Positions 8,822-17,663 are shown, counted from the stretch's first letter. The stretch is 42,522 nucleotides of DNA from Flavobacteriaceae bacterium (GCA_947443815.1 CANEXR010000001.1:1-42522); one strand, 5' to 3'. Numbers and translations are program-made. Notes: a model not told the origin generated them from the letters alone.

Positions 8822-9025
8822 ATGCAATCAGAAGACAAAAAAAATATATTCTTACTTTCATTTGGCAGTGTATTATTCCTAATGGCTCTTTTTTCCACAG
8901 ACTTAAACGACTTATCTTTTGAACATAATTTAAAAGCATATTTCAAAATAGCAGTTTCTCTTATATTATTAGTAGTCGGATTTTATAAAATTCAAAAAAA
9001 GAAGAAAGAGACTCCTAAAAATTAA
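8822..9025 (+). CDS. Small two-helix membrane protein
   Basis: A 67-residue protein with two hydrophobic segments (about residues 9-25 and 41-58) joined by an acidic loop, and a lysine-rich tail (KIQKKKKETPKN). It starts 30 bases after the NTF2-like lipoprotein gene on the same strand. No family is recognised. The composition (charged start, two membrane spans, basic cytoplasmic tail) and the tight spacing support a real gene, but there is no motif to suggest a role. Confidence 0.6.
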   Translation: MQSEDKKNIFLLSFGSVLFLMALFSTDLNDLSFEHNLKAYFKIAVSLILLVVGFYKIQKKKKETPKN

Positions 9026-9153
9026 CTTGAAACAATCTGATTTTAGGATTCAAAAATAATATTTATACAAAAGATAAATATTTTTTCATTCAGATGTAAA
9101 AACAAGCAATTTTATTATAAATTTATGCCTTTATCAAACCAAACCAACTTATT

Positions 9154-9948
9154 ATGAAATTTAAAAATTGCAATCGTTATTTAGTATCTATAGCACTATT
9201 AACTGCTTCCGTTGCGATGGCTCAGCACAGTTTTGTTAATACTCCACCAGAAGTATCTCCAATGCCAATGAAACCAGAAATGACTGAAATCTGGGAACCT
9301 GAAGTAAAAGTAATTACTCCCGCTAAAATCCTTGGGAATGCTCCTTCGGATGCTATCATTTTATTTGATGGTAAAAATTTAGACCAATGGGTAAGTCAAA
9401 AAGACATTACACAACCTGCCGCATGGAAAATTGTTGATAAAGATTATATGGAAGTAGTTCCCGGCACTGGAGCCATTCAGACAAAAATGACCTTTGGTGA
9501 TTGTCAATTACATCTGGAGTGGAGTGCACCAGATATTGTTTTAGACGGAGGTCAAGCTAGAGGAAACAGTGGTGTGTTTTTTCAAAACAGATATGAATTA
9601 CAAGTATTAGATTCTTACAATAATAGAACGTATAGTAACGGTCAAGCAGGAAGTATCTATAAAGATCACCCACCATTAGTAAATGCTGTTAAAACTCCAT
9701 TAGAATGGAATGCTTATGATGTAGTTTATACTGCTCCACGATTCAAAGCGGATGGCAAAATCGATCAACCAGCCCGAATTACTGTTTTTCTAAATGGTGT
9801 TTTAGTACAAAATAATGCTACTATAAATGGTTTAACATTATATATCGGTTTACACAATTATCCTTCAGCTCATGGGGAAGATGTGATTGCATTACAAGAT
9901 CATGATTCAAAAAATCAATTCCGAAATATCTGGATTAGAAAACTTTAA
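9154..9948 (+). CDS. Secreted DUF1080 (3-keto-disaccharide hydrolase-like) protein
   Basis: A 264-residue protein with a signal peptide (MKFKNCNRYLVSIALLTASVAMAQ, cleaved near residue 23). The mature part carries the DUF1080 hallmarks: ILFDGKNLDQWV, then AAWKIVDKDYMEVVPGTG, the FGDCQLHLEWSAP strand, RGNSGVFFQNRYELQVLDSY, and WNAYDVVYTAPRF. The fold is a concanavalin-like beta sandwich; some members hydrolyse 3-keto-glucosides or act on glycans in the periplasm, but the substrate here is unknown. It ends 16 bases before a strong terminator hairpin and is transcribed alone or as the last gene of the upstream plus-strand run. Confidence 0.9.
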   Translation: MKFKNCNRYLVSIALLTASVAMAQHSFVNTPPEVSPMPMKPEMTEIWEPEVKVITPAKILGNAPSDAIILFDGKNLDQWVSQKDITQPAAWKIVDKDYMEVVPGTGAIQTKMTFGDCQLHLEWSAPDIVLDGGQARGNSGVFFQNRYELQVLDSYNNRTYSNGQAGSIYKDHPPLVNAVKTPLEWNAYDVVYTAPRFKADGKIDQPARITVFLNGVLVQNNATINGLTLYIGLHNYPSAHGEDVIALQDHDSKNQFRNIWIRKL

Positions 9949-9964
9949 AAGCAATTATTTAACT

Positions 9965-9994
9965 AAAAAGGAGCACTAAAAAGCTCCTTTTTTT
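9965..9994 (+). terminator. Rho-independent terminator after DUF1080 gene
   Basis: A perfect 10-bp stem (9965-9974 with 9983-9992, core GGAGC/GCTCC), an 8-base loop and a T-run that continues to 9994. It lies 16 bases past the stop codon of the DUF1080 gene and closes that unit before the HD-domain gene. Confidence 0.85.
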
Positions 9995-10075
9995 ATTTGA
10001 ATATAATGGCTTTTTAACTAAATATTTCTTTCTAATCTTGTTTCAAAACGATTCAATTATAAAATCTAATTTACT

Positions 10076-10083
10076 TATATTTG
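10076..10083 (+). promoter_or_regulatory. Bacteroidota -7 box (TATATTTG) before HD gene
   Basis: The octamer matches the TAnnTTTG -7 consensus of Bacteroidota sigma-A promoters. No TTG -33 box is seen at the usual distance, so the call is moderate. A transcript would begin near 10090. That rules out the in-frame TTG at 10081 as translation start, because it lies inside this box, and favours the GTG at 10105. Confidence 0.5.
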
Positions 10084-10104
10084 TTGACCAAAACAGCCTT
10101 TATT

Positions 10105-11340
10105 GTGAGTGAAATCAACAAGCTAAAAATATTCAATGATCCCATTTATGGGTTTATTACCATTCCAAACGCCTTAATCTACGATTTAATCCAACATCCT
10201 TATTTTCAGAGGTTGCGGCGTATATCCCAAATGGGATTGTCGTATTTGGTTTATCCAGGAGCCAATCATACCCGATTTCATCATGCTCTTGGGTGTATGC
10301 ATTTAATGCAAAAAGCCGTCGAAGTACTACGTTTTAAAGGACTTTCCATTTCAACTGAAGAAGAAAATGCATTGTACATCGCGATTTTATTACATGATAT
10401 TGGACACGGCCCTTTTTCTCACGCTATGGAAAAAAGTATTGTTGAAGATGTGCATCATGAAGCCATTTCATTGTTGTTTATGAATCAGTTAAACGTGGAG
10501 TTCAAGGGGCAATTGAGTTTGGCAATTCAGGTTTTTAAAGGCGAGTACCATAGAAAATTCATGTTGCAATTGATTTCAAGTCAGTTGGATATGGACCGAA
10601 TGGATTATTTAAAACGAGATAGCTTTTATTCAGGAGTGGCAGAAGGAAATGTTAATTCTGAGCGCTTAATCCAAATGATGAATGTAGTGGACGATGTTTT
10701 GGTTATTGAAGAAAAAGGAATTTATTCTGTCGAAAAATTTTTGATGTCGAGACGTTTGATGTATTGGCAAGCTTATTTGCACAAAACGAGTTTAGTAGCA
10801 GAGTTAATTTTGACGAAAGTCTTAAAAAGAGCGAAAGAATTAACTTTGAAAGGAATTCATTTGCCATGCAGCGAACCTTTACAGTTTTTTATGCAAAACA
10901 AAATCACATTAGATCTATTTGATGCAGAAAAGCTAGATTTATTTTCACAATTAGACGATTTTGATATCATTAGTGCTTTGAAATCTTGGCAGAAACAAGA
11001 GGATTTTATTTTGTCATCATTGAGTAAAATGATTGTCAATCGCGATTTGTTAAAAATAAAACTGACTAGTGAAAAAGTAGCTTTAGAAGAGTTACTTCCT
11101 CTTAAAGAACGCTTTGCTAGCGAAAATAACATTACATTATCGGAAACAAACTATTTTATTTTTAAAGGAAAAATAAAAAATCAAGCTTATAGCAAAGAAG
11201 CGGAACCTATCCGAATTTTGATGAAAGACAAAACTATTGAAGATGTGGTTGAAGCTTCAGATCAATTGAATTTGAAGTCATTATCAAAATTAGTTACTAA
11301 ATATTACATCTGTTTTCCAAAACAACTGTTATTAAATTAA
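10105..11340 (+). CDS. HD-domain phosphohydrolase (dGTPase/SAMHD1-like)
   Basis: With the GTG start at 10105 the product is 411 residues (MSEINKLKIFNDPIYGFI). A TTG at 10081 is in frame but lies within a promoter box. The HD domain shows RFHHALG (about 58-64), LLHDIGHGPFSHAME with the His-Asp pair at about 97-98, and a later DMDRMDYLKRD with the distal metal-binding Asp. These are features of the HD superfamily near SAMHD1 and bacterial dGTPases, which hydrolyse nucleoside triphosphates or phosphate esters. The C-terminal third is less conserved. It is directly upstream of lpxD (33 bases), an arrangement I remember from Flavobacterium. Its substrate is not known. Confidence 0.88.
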   Translation: MSEINKLKIFNDPIYGFITIPNALIYDLIQHPYFQRLRRISQMGLSYLVYPGANHTRFHHALGCMHLMQKAVEVLRFKGLSISTEEENALYIAILLHDIGHGPFSHAMEKSIVEDVHHEAISLLFMNQLNVEFKGQLSLAIQVFKGEYHRKFMLQLISSQLDMDRMDYLKRDSFYSGVAEGNVNSERLIQMMNVVDDVLVIEEKGIYSVEKFLMSRRLMYWQAYLHKTSLVAELILTKVLKRAKELTLKGIHLPCSEPLQFFMQNKITLDLFDAEKLDLFSQLDDFDIISALKSWQKQEDFILSSLSKMIVNRDLLKIKLTSEKVALEELLPLKERFASENNITLSETNYFIFKGKIKNQAYSKEAEPIRILMKDKTIEDVVEASDQLNLKSLSKLVTKYYICFPKQLLLN

Positions 11341-11373
11341 CATTTAAAATCTATTTTTTATATTTTTGTCGGA

Positions 11374-12417
11374 ATGAAATTTACAGCAGAACAAATAGCA
11401 GGGATTTTAGAAGGGGAAGTTGTTGGGAATCCCAATATCGAAGTTTCACAGTTATCTAAAATCGAAGAAGGATATGAAGGATCGCTTACATTTTTAGCAA
11501 ATCCTAAATATCTTAATTATATCTATACCACAAAGGCTTCTGTAACCATTGTAAACAATACTTTTGTCCCTGATTCACCACTTACAACTACCTTGATTAA
11601 AGTGGAAGATGCATATGCTTCTTTTTCAAAATTATTAGAATTTTATAATCAAGTTAAATTAAATAAAAGTGGGATAGAACAGCCTTCCTTTATTTCTGAA
11701 AATACCAAGTACGGAACTAATTTATACCTTGGCAGTTTTAGTTACATAGGCCAGAATGTCGTTTTGGGTGATAATGTAAAAATTTATCCCAATTGTTTTT
11801 TAGGGGACAATGTTGTTTTAGGAGATAATGTAATTATTTTTGCAGGCGCCAAAATATATTCAGAGACTGTCATCGGTAATAATTGTACCATTCATTCAGG
11901 AGCGATAATTGGTGCCGATGGTTTTGGTTTCGCTCCAAATTCGGACGGAACCTATTCTAAAATTCCTCAAATTGGCAATGTAATAATTGAAGATAATGTC
12001 GATATTGGTTCATGCACTACTATTGATAGAGCTACAATGGGGTCAACCATTATTAGAAAAGGAGTAAAATTAGACAACCAAATTCAGATTGCCCACAATG
12101 TTGAGATTGGAGAAAATACAGTTATTGCTGCGCAAACTGGGGTAGCAGGTTCTACTAAAATTGGAAAAAATGGTATGATAGGAGGACAAGTTGGGATTTC
12201 AGGACATTTAACTATTGGCGATAATGTCCGTATTCAAGCACAATCCGGAGTAGGGAGAAATATTAAAGATGATGAAATATTACAAGGAAGTCCCACATTT
12301 GGATACAATGATTTTAGTAAATCATACGTTCATTTTAAAAACTTACCTAAAATAGTTGCAGAAATAGAAGAATTAAAAAAAGAAATATTAAACCAAAAAA
12401 ATAGAAACAATGGTTAA
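11374..12417 (+). CDS. lpxD: UDP-3-O-(3-hydroxyacyl)glucosamine N-acyltransferase LpxD
   Basis: A 347-residue protein. LpxD performs the third step of lipid A synthesis, adding a second hydroxyacyl chain from ACP to UDP-3-O-acyl-glucosamine in the cytoplasm. The N-terminal uridine-binding domain (1-100, with LTFLANPKY) is followed by a left-handed beta helix of hexapeptide repeats (for example IGADGFGFAP and IAAQTGVAGSTKIG). The catalytic His is H241 in IAHNVEIG. A C-terminal helix (KIVAEIEELKKEI) completes the fold, so the length is normal. The start ATG at 11374 lies 6 bases after a TATTTTTG sequence (11361-11368) that could be a -7 box, which would give an almost leaderless message. The stop overlaps the lpxC-fabZ start by 8 bases, indicating translational coupling. 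Confidence 0.96.
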   Translation: MKFTAEQIAGILEGEVVGNPNIEVSQLSKIEEGYEGSLTFLANPKYLNYIYTTKASVTIVNNTFVPDSPLTTTLIKVEDAYASFSKLLEFYNQVKLNKSGIEQPSFISENTKYGTNLYLGSFSYIGQNVVLGDNVKIYPNCFLGDNVVLGDNVIIFAGAKIYSETVIGNNCTIHSGAIIGADGFGFAPNSDGTYSKIPQIGNVIIEDNVDIGSCTTIDRATMGSTIIRKGVKLDNQIQIAHNVEIGENTVIAAQTGVAGSTKIGKNGMIGGQVGISGHLTIGDNVRIQAQSGVGRNIKDDEILQGSPTFGYNDFSKSYVHFKNLPKIVAEIEELKKEILNQKNRNNG

Positions 12418-13798
12418 ACAGAAAACCATCAAAAAAGAAATTTCTCTAACAGGAGTTGGATTACATACTGGGAAAGAAGTAACAATGACTTTTAAACCTG
12501 CTCCAGCGAATAATGGATTTACTTTTGTAAGAGTAGATTTAGAAGGAAATCCTATTATTGAAGCTGATGCAAATTATGTTGTAAATACACAAAGAGGAAC
12601 AAATTTAGAAAAACTTGGGGTAAAAATCCAAACACCTGAACATGTTTTAGCAGCATTGGTGGGTTGTGATTTAGATAATGTTATCATAGAATTAAATGCT
12701 TCTGAACTTCCAATTATGGACGGTTCTTCTAAATATTTTGTTGAAGCTGTTGAAAAAGCAGGTATTGAAGAACAGGAAGCAAAACGAAATGTTTATGTCG
12801 TTAAAGAAGTAATTTCTTTTACAGATGAAGCAACCGGAAGTGAAATTTTGGTCATGCCAAACGATCATTACAGCATTACAGCAATGGTTGATTTTGGTAC
12901 TAAAATTTTAGGTACTCAAAATGCAACTATGAAATCTCTAGCTGATTTTAAATCTGAAATATCGGAATCGAGAACTTTTAGTTTCTTGCATGAATTAGAA
13001 TCTTTATTGGAGAATGGCTTGATAAAAGGAGGAGATTTAAACAATGCAATCGTTTATGTAGACAAAGACATCTCAGCATCAACGATGGAAAGTTTGAAAA
13101 AAGCTTTTGGAAAAGAGGAACTAACCGTTAAACCAAATGGAATATTAGATAACCTTACTTTGCATTATCCAAACGAAGCTGCTAGACATAAATTATTGGA
13201 TGTAGTTGGCGATTTATCTTTAATTGGAACTCGTATTCAAGGTAAAATTATTGCTAATAAACCGGGTCATTTTGTAAATACACAATTTGCAAAAAAAATG
13301 TCCAAAATTATAAAAATAGAACAACGTAATTATGTTCCTGTTTATGATTTAAATCAAGAACCTTTGATGGACATTCATAAAATCATGTCTGTTCTTCCTC
13401 ATAGACCACCATTTTTATTGATTGACAGAATTATAGAAATGTCTGACAGTCATGTTGTAGGAATGAAAAACGTGACGATGAATGAAAATTTCTTCGTGGG
13501 TCACTTTCCTGAAGCACCAGTTATGCCGGGGGTTTTGATTGTTGAAGCTATGGCTCAAACTGGGGGAATATTAGTTTTAAGCACTGTTCCAGACCCAGAG
13601 AATTATTTGACATTTTTCATGAAAATTGACAAAGTTAAATTCAAACATAAAGTACTTCCTGGAGATACTTTAATTTTTAAATGTGATTTAATTACTCCTA
13701 TAAGAAGAGGTATTTGCCACATGCAAGCTAATGCGTATGCCAATGGTAAACTTGTAGCTGAAGCGGAATTAATGGCTCAAATTGCAAGAAAACAGTAA
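12410..13798 (+). CDS. lpxC/fabZ: Bifunctional LpxC-FabZ: lipid A deacetylase and hydroxyacyl-ACP dehydratase
   Basis: A 462-residue fusion. Residues 1 to about 305 are LpxC, the zinc deacetylase that commits UDP-3-O-acyl-GlcNAc to lipid A: E77-H78 (TPEHVLAAL), H260-KLLD264 as zinc ligands, and H287 in the GHFVN motif as acid catalyst. After a short linker, residues about 318-462 are FabZ, the dehydratase of fatty-acid elongation: IMSVLPHRPPFLLIDR, catalytic H365 (GHFPEAPVMPGV) and E379 (VEAMAQ). All catalytic residues are intact in both halves. The fusion is known in Bacteroidota. It joins two enzymes that compete for the 3-hydroxyacyl-ACP pool. It overlaps lpxD by 8 bases and is followed by lpxA after 70 bases. 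Confidence 0.97.
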   Translation: MVKQKTIKKEISLTGVGLHTGKEVTMTFKPAPANNGFTFVRVDLEGNPIIEADANYVVNTQRGTNLEKLGVKIQTPEHVLAALVGCDLDNVIIELNASELPIMDGSSKYFVEAVEKAGIEEQEAKRNVYVVKEVISFTDEATGSEILVMPNDHYSITAMVDFGTKILGTQNATMKSLADFKSEISESRTFSFLHELESLLENGLIKGGDLNNAIVYVDKDISASTMESLKKAFGKEELTVKPNGILDNLTLHYPNEAARHKLLDVVGDLSLIGTRIQGKIIANKPGHFVNTQFAKKMSKIIKIEQRNYVPVYDLNQEPLMDIHKIMSVLPHRPPFLLIDRIIEMSDSHVVGMKNVTMNENFFVGHFPEAPVMPGVLIVEAMAQTGGILVLSTVPDPENYLTFFMKIDKVKFKHKVLPGDTLIFKCDLITPIRRGICHMQANAYANGKLVAEAELMAQIARKQ

Positions 13799-13814
13799 TT
13801 TTTTTGTTGATTTG

Positions 13815-13835
13815 ATTAATCGAAATTCGATTAAT
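13815..13835. repeat. 21-bp palindrome between lpxC-fabZ and lpxA
   Basis: Two perfect 10-base arms (13815-13824 and 13826-13835) around a single central base. The tiny centre makes it a poor RNA hairpin as drawn, but it could be a protein-binding palindrome or a weak hairpin with a few unpaired bases. There is no T-run, so it is not a convincing terminator. Confidence 0.45.
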
Positions 13836-13868
13836 TGATTACAGCAGTTAAACGATTAAATAAAGAAT

Positions 13869-14654
13869 ATGAATCAACCATTAGCATATGTTCATCCAGG
13901 CGCAAAAATAGCCAAAAATGTTGTCATAGAACCCTTTACAACCATTCATAACAATGTAGTCATTGGTGATGGGACATGGATTGGTTCAAATGTAACGATA
14001 ATGGAAGGCGCAAGAATTGGGAAAAATTGTAATATTTTTCCTGGAGCTGTAATTTCTGCTGTTCCTCAAGATTTAAAATTTGGAGGCGAAGATTCACTTG
14101 TAATTATTGGAGACAATTGTACAATTAGAGAATGTGTAACTATAAATAGAGGGACAATTGCTTCAGGTCAAACTGTAATTGGAAACAATTGTTTAATTAT
14201 GGCTACAGCGCACATTGCTCATGATTGTCATGTAGGAAATAATGCTATTATTGTTAATGGTGTTCTCTTAGGAGGCCATGTAACAATTGGTAATTATGCA
14301 ATTATTGGAGGTTTATCAGCAGTGCACCAGTTTATTAGTGTAGGAGATCATGCAATGATTTCTGGCGGTTCATTATTGAGAAAAGATGTTCCTCCTTTTA
14401 CTAAAGCTGCCAAAGAACCATTATCCTATGTTGGAATTAATTCTGTTGGATTAAGAAGAAGAGGTTTTACATCTGAAAAAATTAGAGAAATTCAAGATAT
14501 ATACCGAATTTTATATCAAAAAAATTACAATGTAACCCAAGCTATAGGTATAATCGAAGCGGAAATGGAAGCCACACCAGAACGAGATGAAATCTTAGAT
14601 TTTATCAGAAATTCATCAAGAGGAGTAATGAAAGGGTACACCGGAAATTACTAA
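13869..14654 (+). CDS. lpxA: UDP-N-acetylglucosamine O-acyltransferase LpxA
   Basis: A 261-residue protein, the usual LpxA length. LpxA carries out the first step of lipid A synthesis, O-acylation of UDP-GlcNAc from 3-hydroxyacyl-ACP. Hexapeptide repeats run from IHNNVVIGDGTWIG onward. The catalytic segment ATAHIAHDCHVG places H118 at the position of the E. coli catalytic His125, with H115 alongside. The G-G-H-V-T-I-G and SGGSLLRKDVPPF segments and the C-terminal helical domain (residues about 190-261) are typical. It is third in the lipid A gene run; lpxB is not in the window. Confidence 0.96.
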   Translation: MNQPLAYVHPGAKIAKNVVIEPFTTIHNNVVIGDGTWIGSNVTIMEGARIGKNCNIFPGAVISAVPQDLKFGGEDSLVIIGDNCTIRECVTINRGTIASGQTVIGNNCLIMATAHIAHDCHVGNNAIIVNGVLLGGHVTIGNYAIIGGLSAVHQFISVGDHAMISGGSLLRKDVPPFTKAAKEPLSYVGINSVGLRRRGFTSEKIREIQDIYRILYQKNYNVTQAIGIIEAEMEATPERDEILDFIRNSSRGVMKGYTGNY

Positions 14655-14714
14655 TAACAGGATTAATTCCTATAATAAATAAACCCATAAACGAATTAAT
14701 AAATAAACATAAAA

Positions 14715-15281
14715 ATGGCATCAACATCAGATATTAAAAATGGATTGTGTATTAAGTACAATAATGATATTTATAAAATAATCGAATTTCTTCACGTTAA
14801 ACCAGGCAAAGGTCCCGCTTTTGTTAGAACAAAACTAAAAAGCTTAACTAATGGAAAAGTTTTAGATAATACTTTTTCTGCTGGGCATAAAATTGAAGAA
14901 GTACGTGTTGAAAATCATAAATTCCAGTTTTTGTATCCTGAAGGCGATTTGTTTCATTTTATGAATGTGGAATCTTTTGAACAAATTTCTTTGAATAAAA
15001 ATGTTCTAGATTCGCCAGATTTATTGAAAGAAGGTGAAAACGTAATGATTAGTATCAACACTGAAACAGATTTACCACTTTCTGTTGATATGCCTGCATC
15101 TGTCGTATTAACAGTTACTTATGCAGAGCCAGGAGTTAAAGGAAATACTGCTACAAATGCTACAAAATCTGCTACAGTAGAAACAGGGGCTACAGTTAAT
15201 GTTCCTTTGTTTATTAATGAAGGTGATAAAATTAAAATTGATACTACTTCTGGCTCTTACATGGAGCGTGTTAAAGAGTAA
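14715..15281 (+). CDS. efp: Translation elongation factor P
   Basis: A 188-residue EF-P, which relieves ribosome stalling at polyproline stretches. Three beta-barrel domains are expected: KOW-like N domain (1-65), OB domain (66-128) and C-terminal OB domain (130-188). The loop that inserts at the peptidyl-transferase centre reads KPGKGPAFV, with the tip lysine K32 at the position modified by lysylation in E. coli. The C-terminal signature NEGDKIKIDTTSGSYMERV is intact. No EpmA-like modifying enzyme is encoded in the window. It sits 60 bases after lpxA and 65 before the second lpxD-like gene. Confidence 0.97.
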   Translation: MASTSDIKNGLCIKYNNDIYKIIEFLHVKPGKGPAFVRTKLKSLTNGKVLDNTFSAGHKIEEVRVENHKFQFLYPEGDLFHFMNVESFEQISLNKNVLDSPDLLKEGENVMISINTETDLPLSVDMPASVVLTVTYAEPGVKGNTATNATKSATVETGATVNVPLFINEGDKIKIDTTSGSYMERVKE

Positions 15282-15346
15282 TTTTGATTATTAGCATTAC
15301 TCATTATTGCGAAAAGCAATGCAAATTAATACTGAAAAACAAATAA

Positions 15347-16276
15347 ATGAAATTTCCCAAAAAACAAACCTTAAAAGAGATTGCTACTATTATCAACTGC
15401 GAATATGTAGGTGATGAAAACTTTCCTGTTATAGGTATGAATGAAATTCATGTTGTTGAAGCAGGAGATATTGTATTTGTTGATCATCCAAAATATTATG
15501 AAAAAGCCTTGAATTCGGCTGCAACTATTGTTTTAATTAATAAAAATGTAGACTGTCCAGAAGGAAAAGCATTGTTAGTTTCTGACGATCCTTTTAGAGA
15601 TTTCAATGTATTAACCAATCATTTCAAACCTTTTCAGGCTTCAAATGCTTCAATAGCTACTTCAGCTATAATAGGTGAAAATACTATAATTCAGCCTAAT
15701 ACGTTTATAGGAAATCATGTTGTTATTGGGAAAAATTGTTTGATTCACTCTAATGTTTCTATCTATGATTACACTGTAATTGGCGATAATGTAATTATTC
15801 ATGCAGGAACGATTCTCGGTGCAGACGCTTTTTATTACAAAAAGAGACCTGATGGTTATGATCAATTAATTTCAGGTGGTAGAGTTGTCATAGAAAATAA
15901 TGTAGGAATCGGTGCTCTTTGTACAATTGACAAAGGGGTAACAGGAGATACAACTATTGGTGAAGGTACAAAAATTGACAATCAAGTTCATGTTGGACAT
16001 GATACGGTAATTGGAAAAAAGTGCCTAATCGCTTCACAAACCGGAATTGCTGGCTGTGTAATCATTGAAGATGAAGTTACTATTTGGGGACAAGTAGGTA
16101 CCACAAGTGGGATTACAATAGGGGCAAAAGCCGTTATTTTGGGACAAACAGGAGTTACAAAATCAATTGAAGGAGGAAAATCATATTTTGGAACACCAAT
16201 TGAAGAATCTAGAGAAAAATTGAAACAATTGGCCAATATCAAAAAGATTCCAGAAATTCTAAATAAATTAAAATAA
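15347..16276 (+). CDS. Second LpxD-like N-acyltransferase
   Basis: A 309-residue protein with an LpxD-type N-terminal domain (EIATIINCEYVGDENFPVIG, then GDIVFVDHPKYYEKAL) and a left-handed beta helix (ATIVLINK, IGNHVVIGKN, ILGADAFYYKKRPDGYDQL). The equivalent of the LpxD catalytic His is H218 in VHVGHDTVIG. It differs clearly from the lpxD product at 11374: the substrate-loop DGFGFAP is replaced by ADAFYYKKRPDGYD, and the C-terminus is shorter (no long helix beyond KIPEILNKLK). It may use a different acyl chain or nucleotide sugar. It lies between efp and an NTF2-like gene with only a 2-base gap to the latter, suggesting cotranscription. Confidence 0.85.
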   Translation: MKFPKKQTLKEIATIINCEYVGDENFPVIGMNEIHVVEAGDIVFVDHPKYYEKALNSAATIVLINKNVDCPEGKALLVSDDPFRDFNVLTNHFKPFQASNASIATSAIIGENTIIQPNTFIGNHVVIGKNCLIHSNVSIYDYTVIGDNVIIHAGTILGADAFYYKKRPDGYDQLISGGRVVIENNVGIGALCTIDKGVTGDTTIGEGTKIDNQVHVGHDTVIGKKCLIASQTGIAGCVIIEDEVTIWGQVGTTSGITIGAKAVILGQTGVTKSIEGGKSYFGTPIEESREKLKQLANIKKIPEILNKLK

Positions 16277-16278
16277 TT

Positions 16279-16641
16279 ATGTCTCCAAAAGAAATTGTTC
16301 AAAAATTTTACAAATCGGACGCCCTTATTGACGGGGAAGTCATCAAGGATTTTATACATCCTGAAATTATTTTGGATTGGAACAGTTCAACTGGATTTAT
16401 TCAACTGGATTACAATTCAGTATTAAATTTATCTAATGAACTTCATAAAGCTTATGTGCGTTCAAAAGTTAGAATAAGCCATATTATTGCTGAAAACAAT
16501 ATTGTTTCGGTTCGGTATTCCCATTTTGTAAAGACAATTGAAAACCCAAGAGAGGAAATGCTTTTAGCTCATTTCATTGTCATTTGGGAAATAAAAGACA
16601 ATAAATTATTTAGAGGCTATCAAATGAGCCAAATATCATGA
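16279..16641 (+). CDS. NTF2/SnoaL-like small protein
   Basis: A 120-residue cytoplasmic protein with the NTF2-like pattern: an N-terminal helix (MSPKEIVQKFYKSDALID), IHPEIILDWN, a long helix, then alternating strands VRISHIIAENNIVSVRYSHF and MLLAHFIVIWEIKDNKLFRGYQMSQ. There is no signal peptide. It starts 2 bases after the stop of the second LpxD-like gene, so translational coupling is likely, and a role linked to that enzyme is possible but unproven. The fold call is fair. Confidence 0.75.
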   Translation: MSPKEIVQKFYKSDALIDGEVIKDFIHPEIILDWNSSTGFIQLDYNSVLNLSNELHKAYVRSKVRISHIIAENNIVSVRYSHFVKTIENPREEMLLAHFIVIWEIKDNKLFRGYQMSQIS

Positions 16642-16736
16642 ATTTAGTAACAAAAAACTGAATTTTGAATATAAAAAACTGCTTAGTATTTTATACTTTT
16701 GCTACACGATTTTAAAAACTACATAAAAAATATATC

Positions 16737-17609
16737 ATGAGTGTTTTAGTTAATAAAGATTCCAAAATAATTGTTCAAGGATTTACAGGAAGTGAAGGTA
16801 CTTTCCATGCTTCTCAAATGATTGAATACGGTACAAATGTTGTTGGAGGAGTAACTCCAGGAAAAGGTGGTACAAGTCATTTAGACAGACCCGTTTTTAA
16901 TACCGTAAAAGATGCCGTTGAACAAGCAGGAGCAGATACAACAATTATTTTTGTACCACCAGCATTTGCTGCTGATGCCATTATGGAAGCTGCTGATGCA
17001 GGAATAAAAGTAATCATTGCTATTACTGAAGGAATTCCAGTTGCCGACATGATTAAAGCAAATAGTTATGTCAAAGAAAGAAACGCAAGATTAATTGGAC
17101 CAAACTGTCCAGGTGTTATTACTCCAGGTGAAGCTAAAGTAGGTATTATGCCAGGTTTTGTTTTCAAAAAAGGTACAGTAGGAATTGTTTCAAAATCAGG
17201 GACTTTAACTTATGAAGCTGCTGATCAAGTAGTAAAACAAGGTTTAGGAATAACTACAGCTATCGGTATTGGTGGCGATCCAATTATTGGAACTACTACA
17301 AAAGAAGCTGTTGAGTTACTTATGAACGATCCTGAAACAGAATGTATCGTTATGATTGGTGAAATTGGAGGTCAGTTAGAAGCAGATGCAGCTAAATGGA
17401 TCAAAGCAGATGGAAACCGTAAGCCAGTTGTTGGATTTATTGCAGGTGTTACCGCTCCAGCTGGAAGAACAATGGGACATGCTGGTGCTATCGTTGGTGG
17501 ATCTGATGATACTGCTGAAGCTAAAAAGCAAATTATGAGAGAAAACGGTATTCATGTTGTGGATTCTCCAGCTGAAATTGGTAAAAAAGTGAAAGAAGTT
17601 TTAGGATAA
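16737..17609 (+). CDS. sucD: Succinyl-CoA ligase (ADP/GDP-forming) alpha subunit
   Basis: A 290-residue protein, the normal length of SucD, the subunit of succinyl-CoA synthetase that binds CoA and carries the phosphohistidine. The CoA-binding Rossmann part has VQGFTGSEGTFHASQM; later come GPNCPGVITPGEAKVG, the nucleotide-loop region SKSGTLTYEA, and GRTMGHAGAIVGG with active-site H248. The partner sucC is not in the window. It follows the NTF2-like gene after about 95 bases and is closed by a strong terminator at 17632-17663. A TACTTTTG sequence at 16694-16701 is a possible -7 box. Confidence 0.97.
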   Translation: MSVLVNKDSKIIVQGFTGSEGTFHASQMIEYGTNVVGGVTPGKGGTSHLDRPVFNTVKDAVEQAGADTTIIFVPPAFAADAIMEAADAGIKVIIAITEGIPVADMIKANSYVKERNARLIGPNCPGVITPGEAKVGIMPGFVFKKGTVGIVSKSGTLTYEAADQVVKQGLGITTAIGIGGDPIIGTTTKEAVELLMNDPETECIVMIGEIGGQLEADAAKWIKADGNRKPVVGFIAGVTAPAGRTMGHAGAIVGGSDDTAEAKKQIMRENGIHVVDSPAEIGKKVKEVLG

Positions 17610-17631
17610 TTTATTCTAAATTAAATATTTT

Positions 17632-17663
17632 AAAAGCCTCCCATTTTTTTGTGAGGCTTTTTT
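17632..17663 (+). terminator. Rho-independent terminator after sucD
   Basis: A 9-bp stem (17632-17640 with 17653-17661, core AGCCTC/GAGGCT) with a 12-base loop and a T-run to 17663. It lies 23 bases after the sucD stop codon. Confidence 0.88.
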
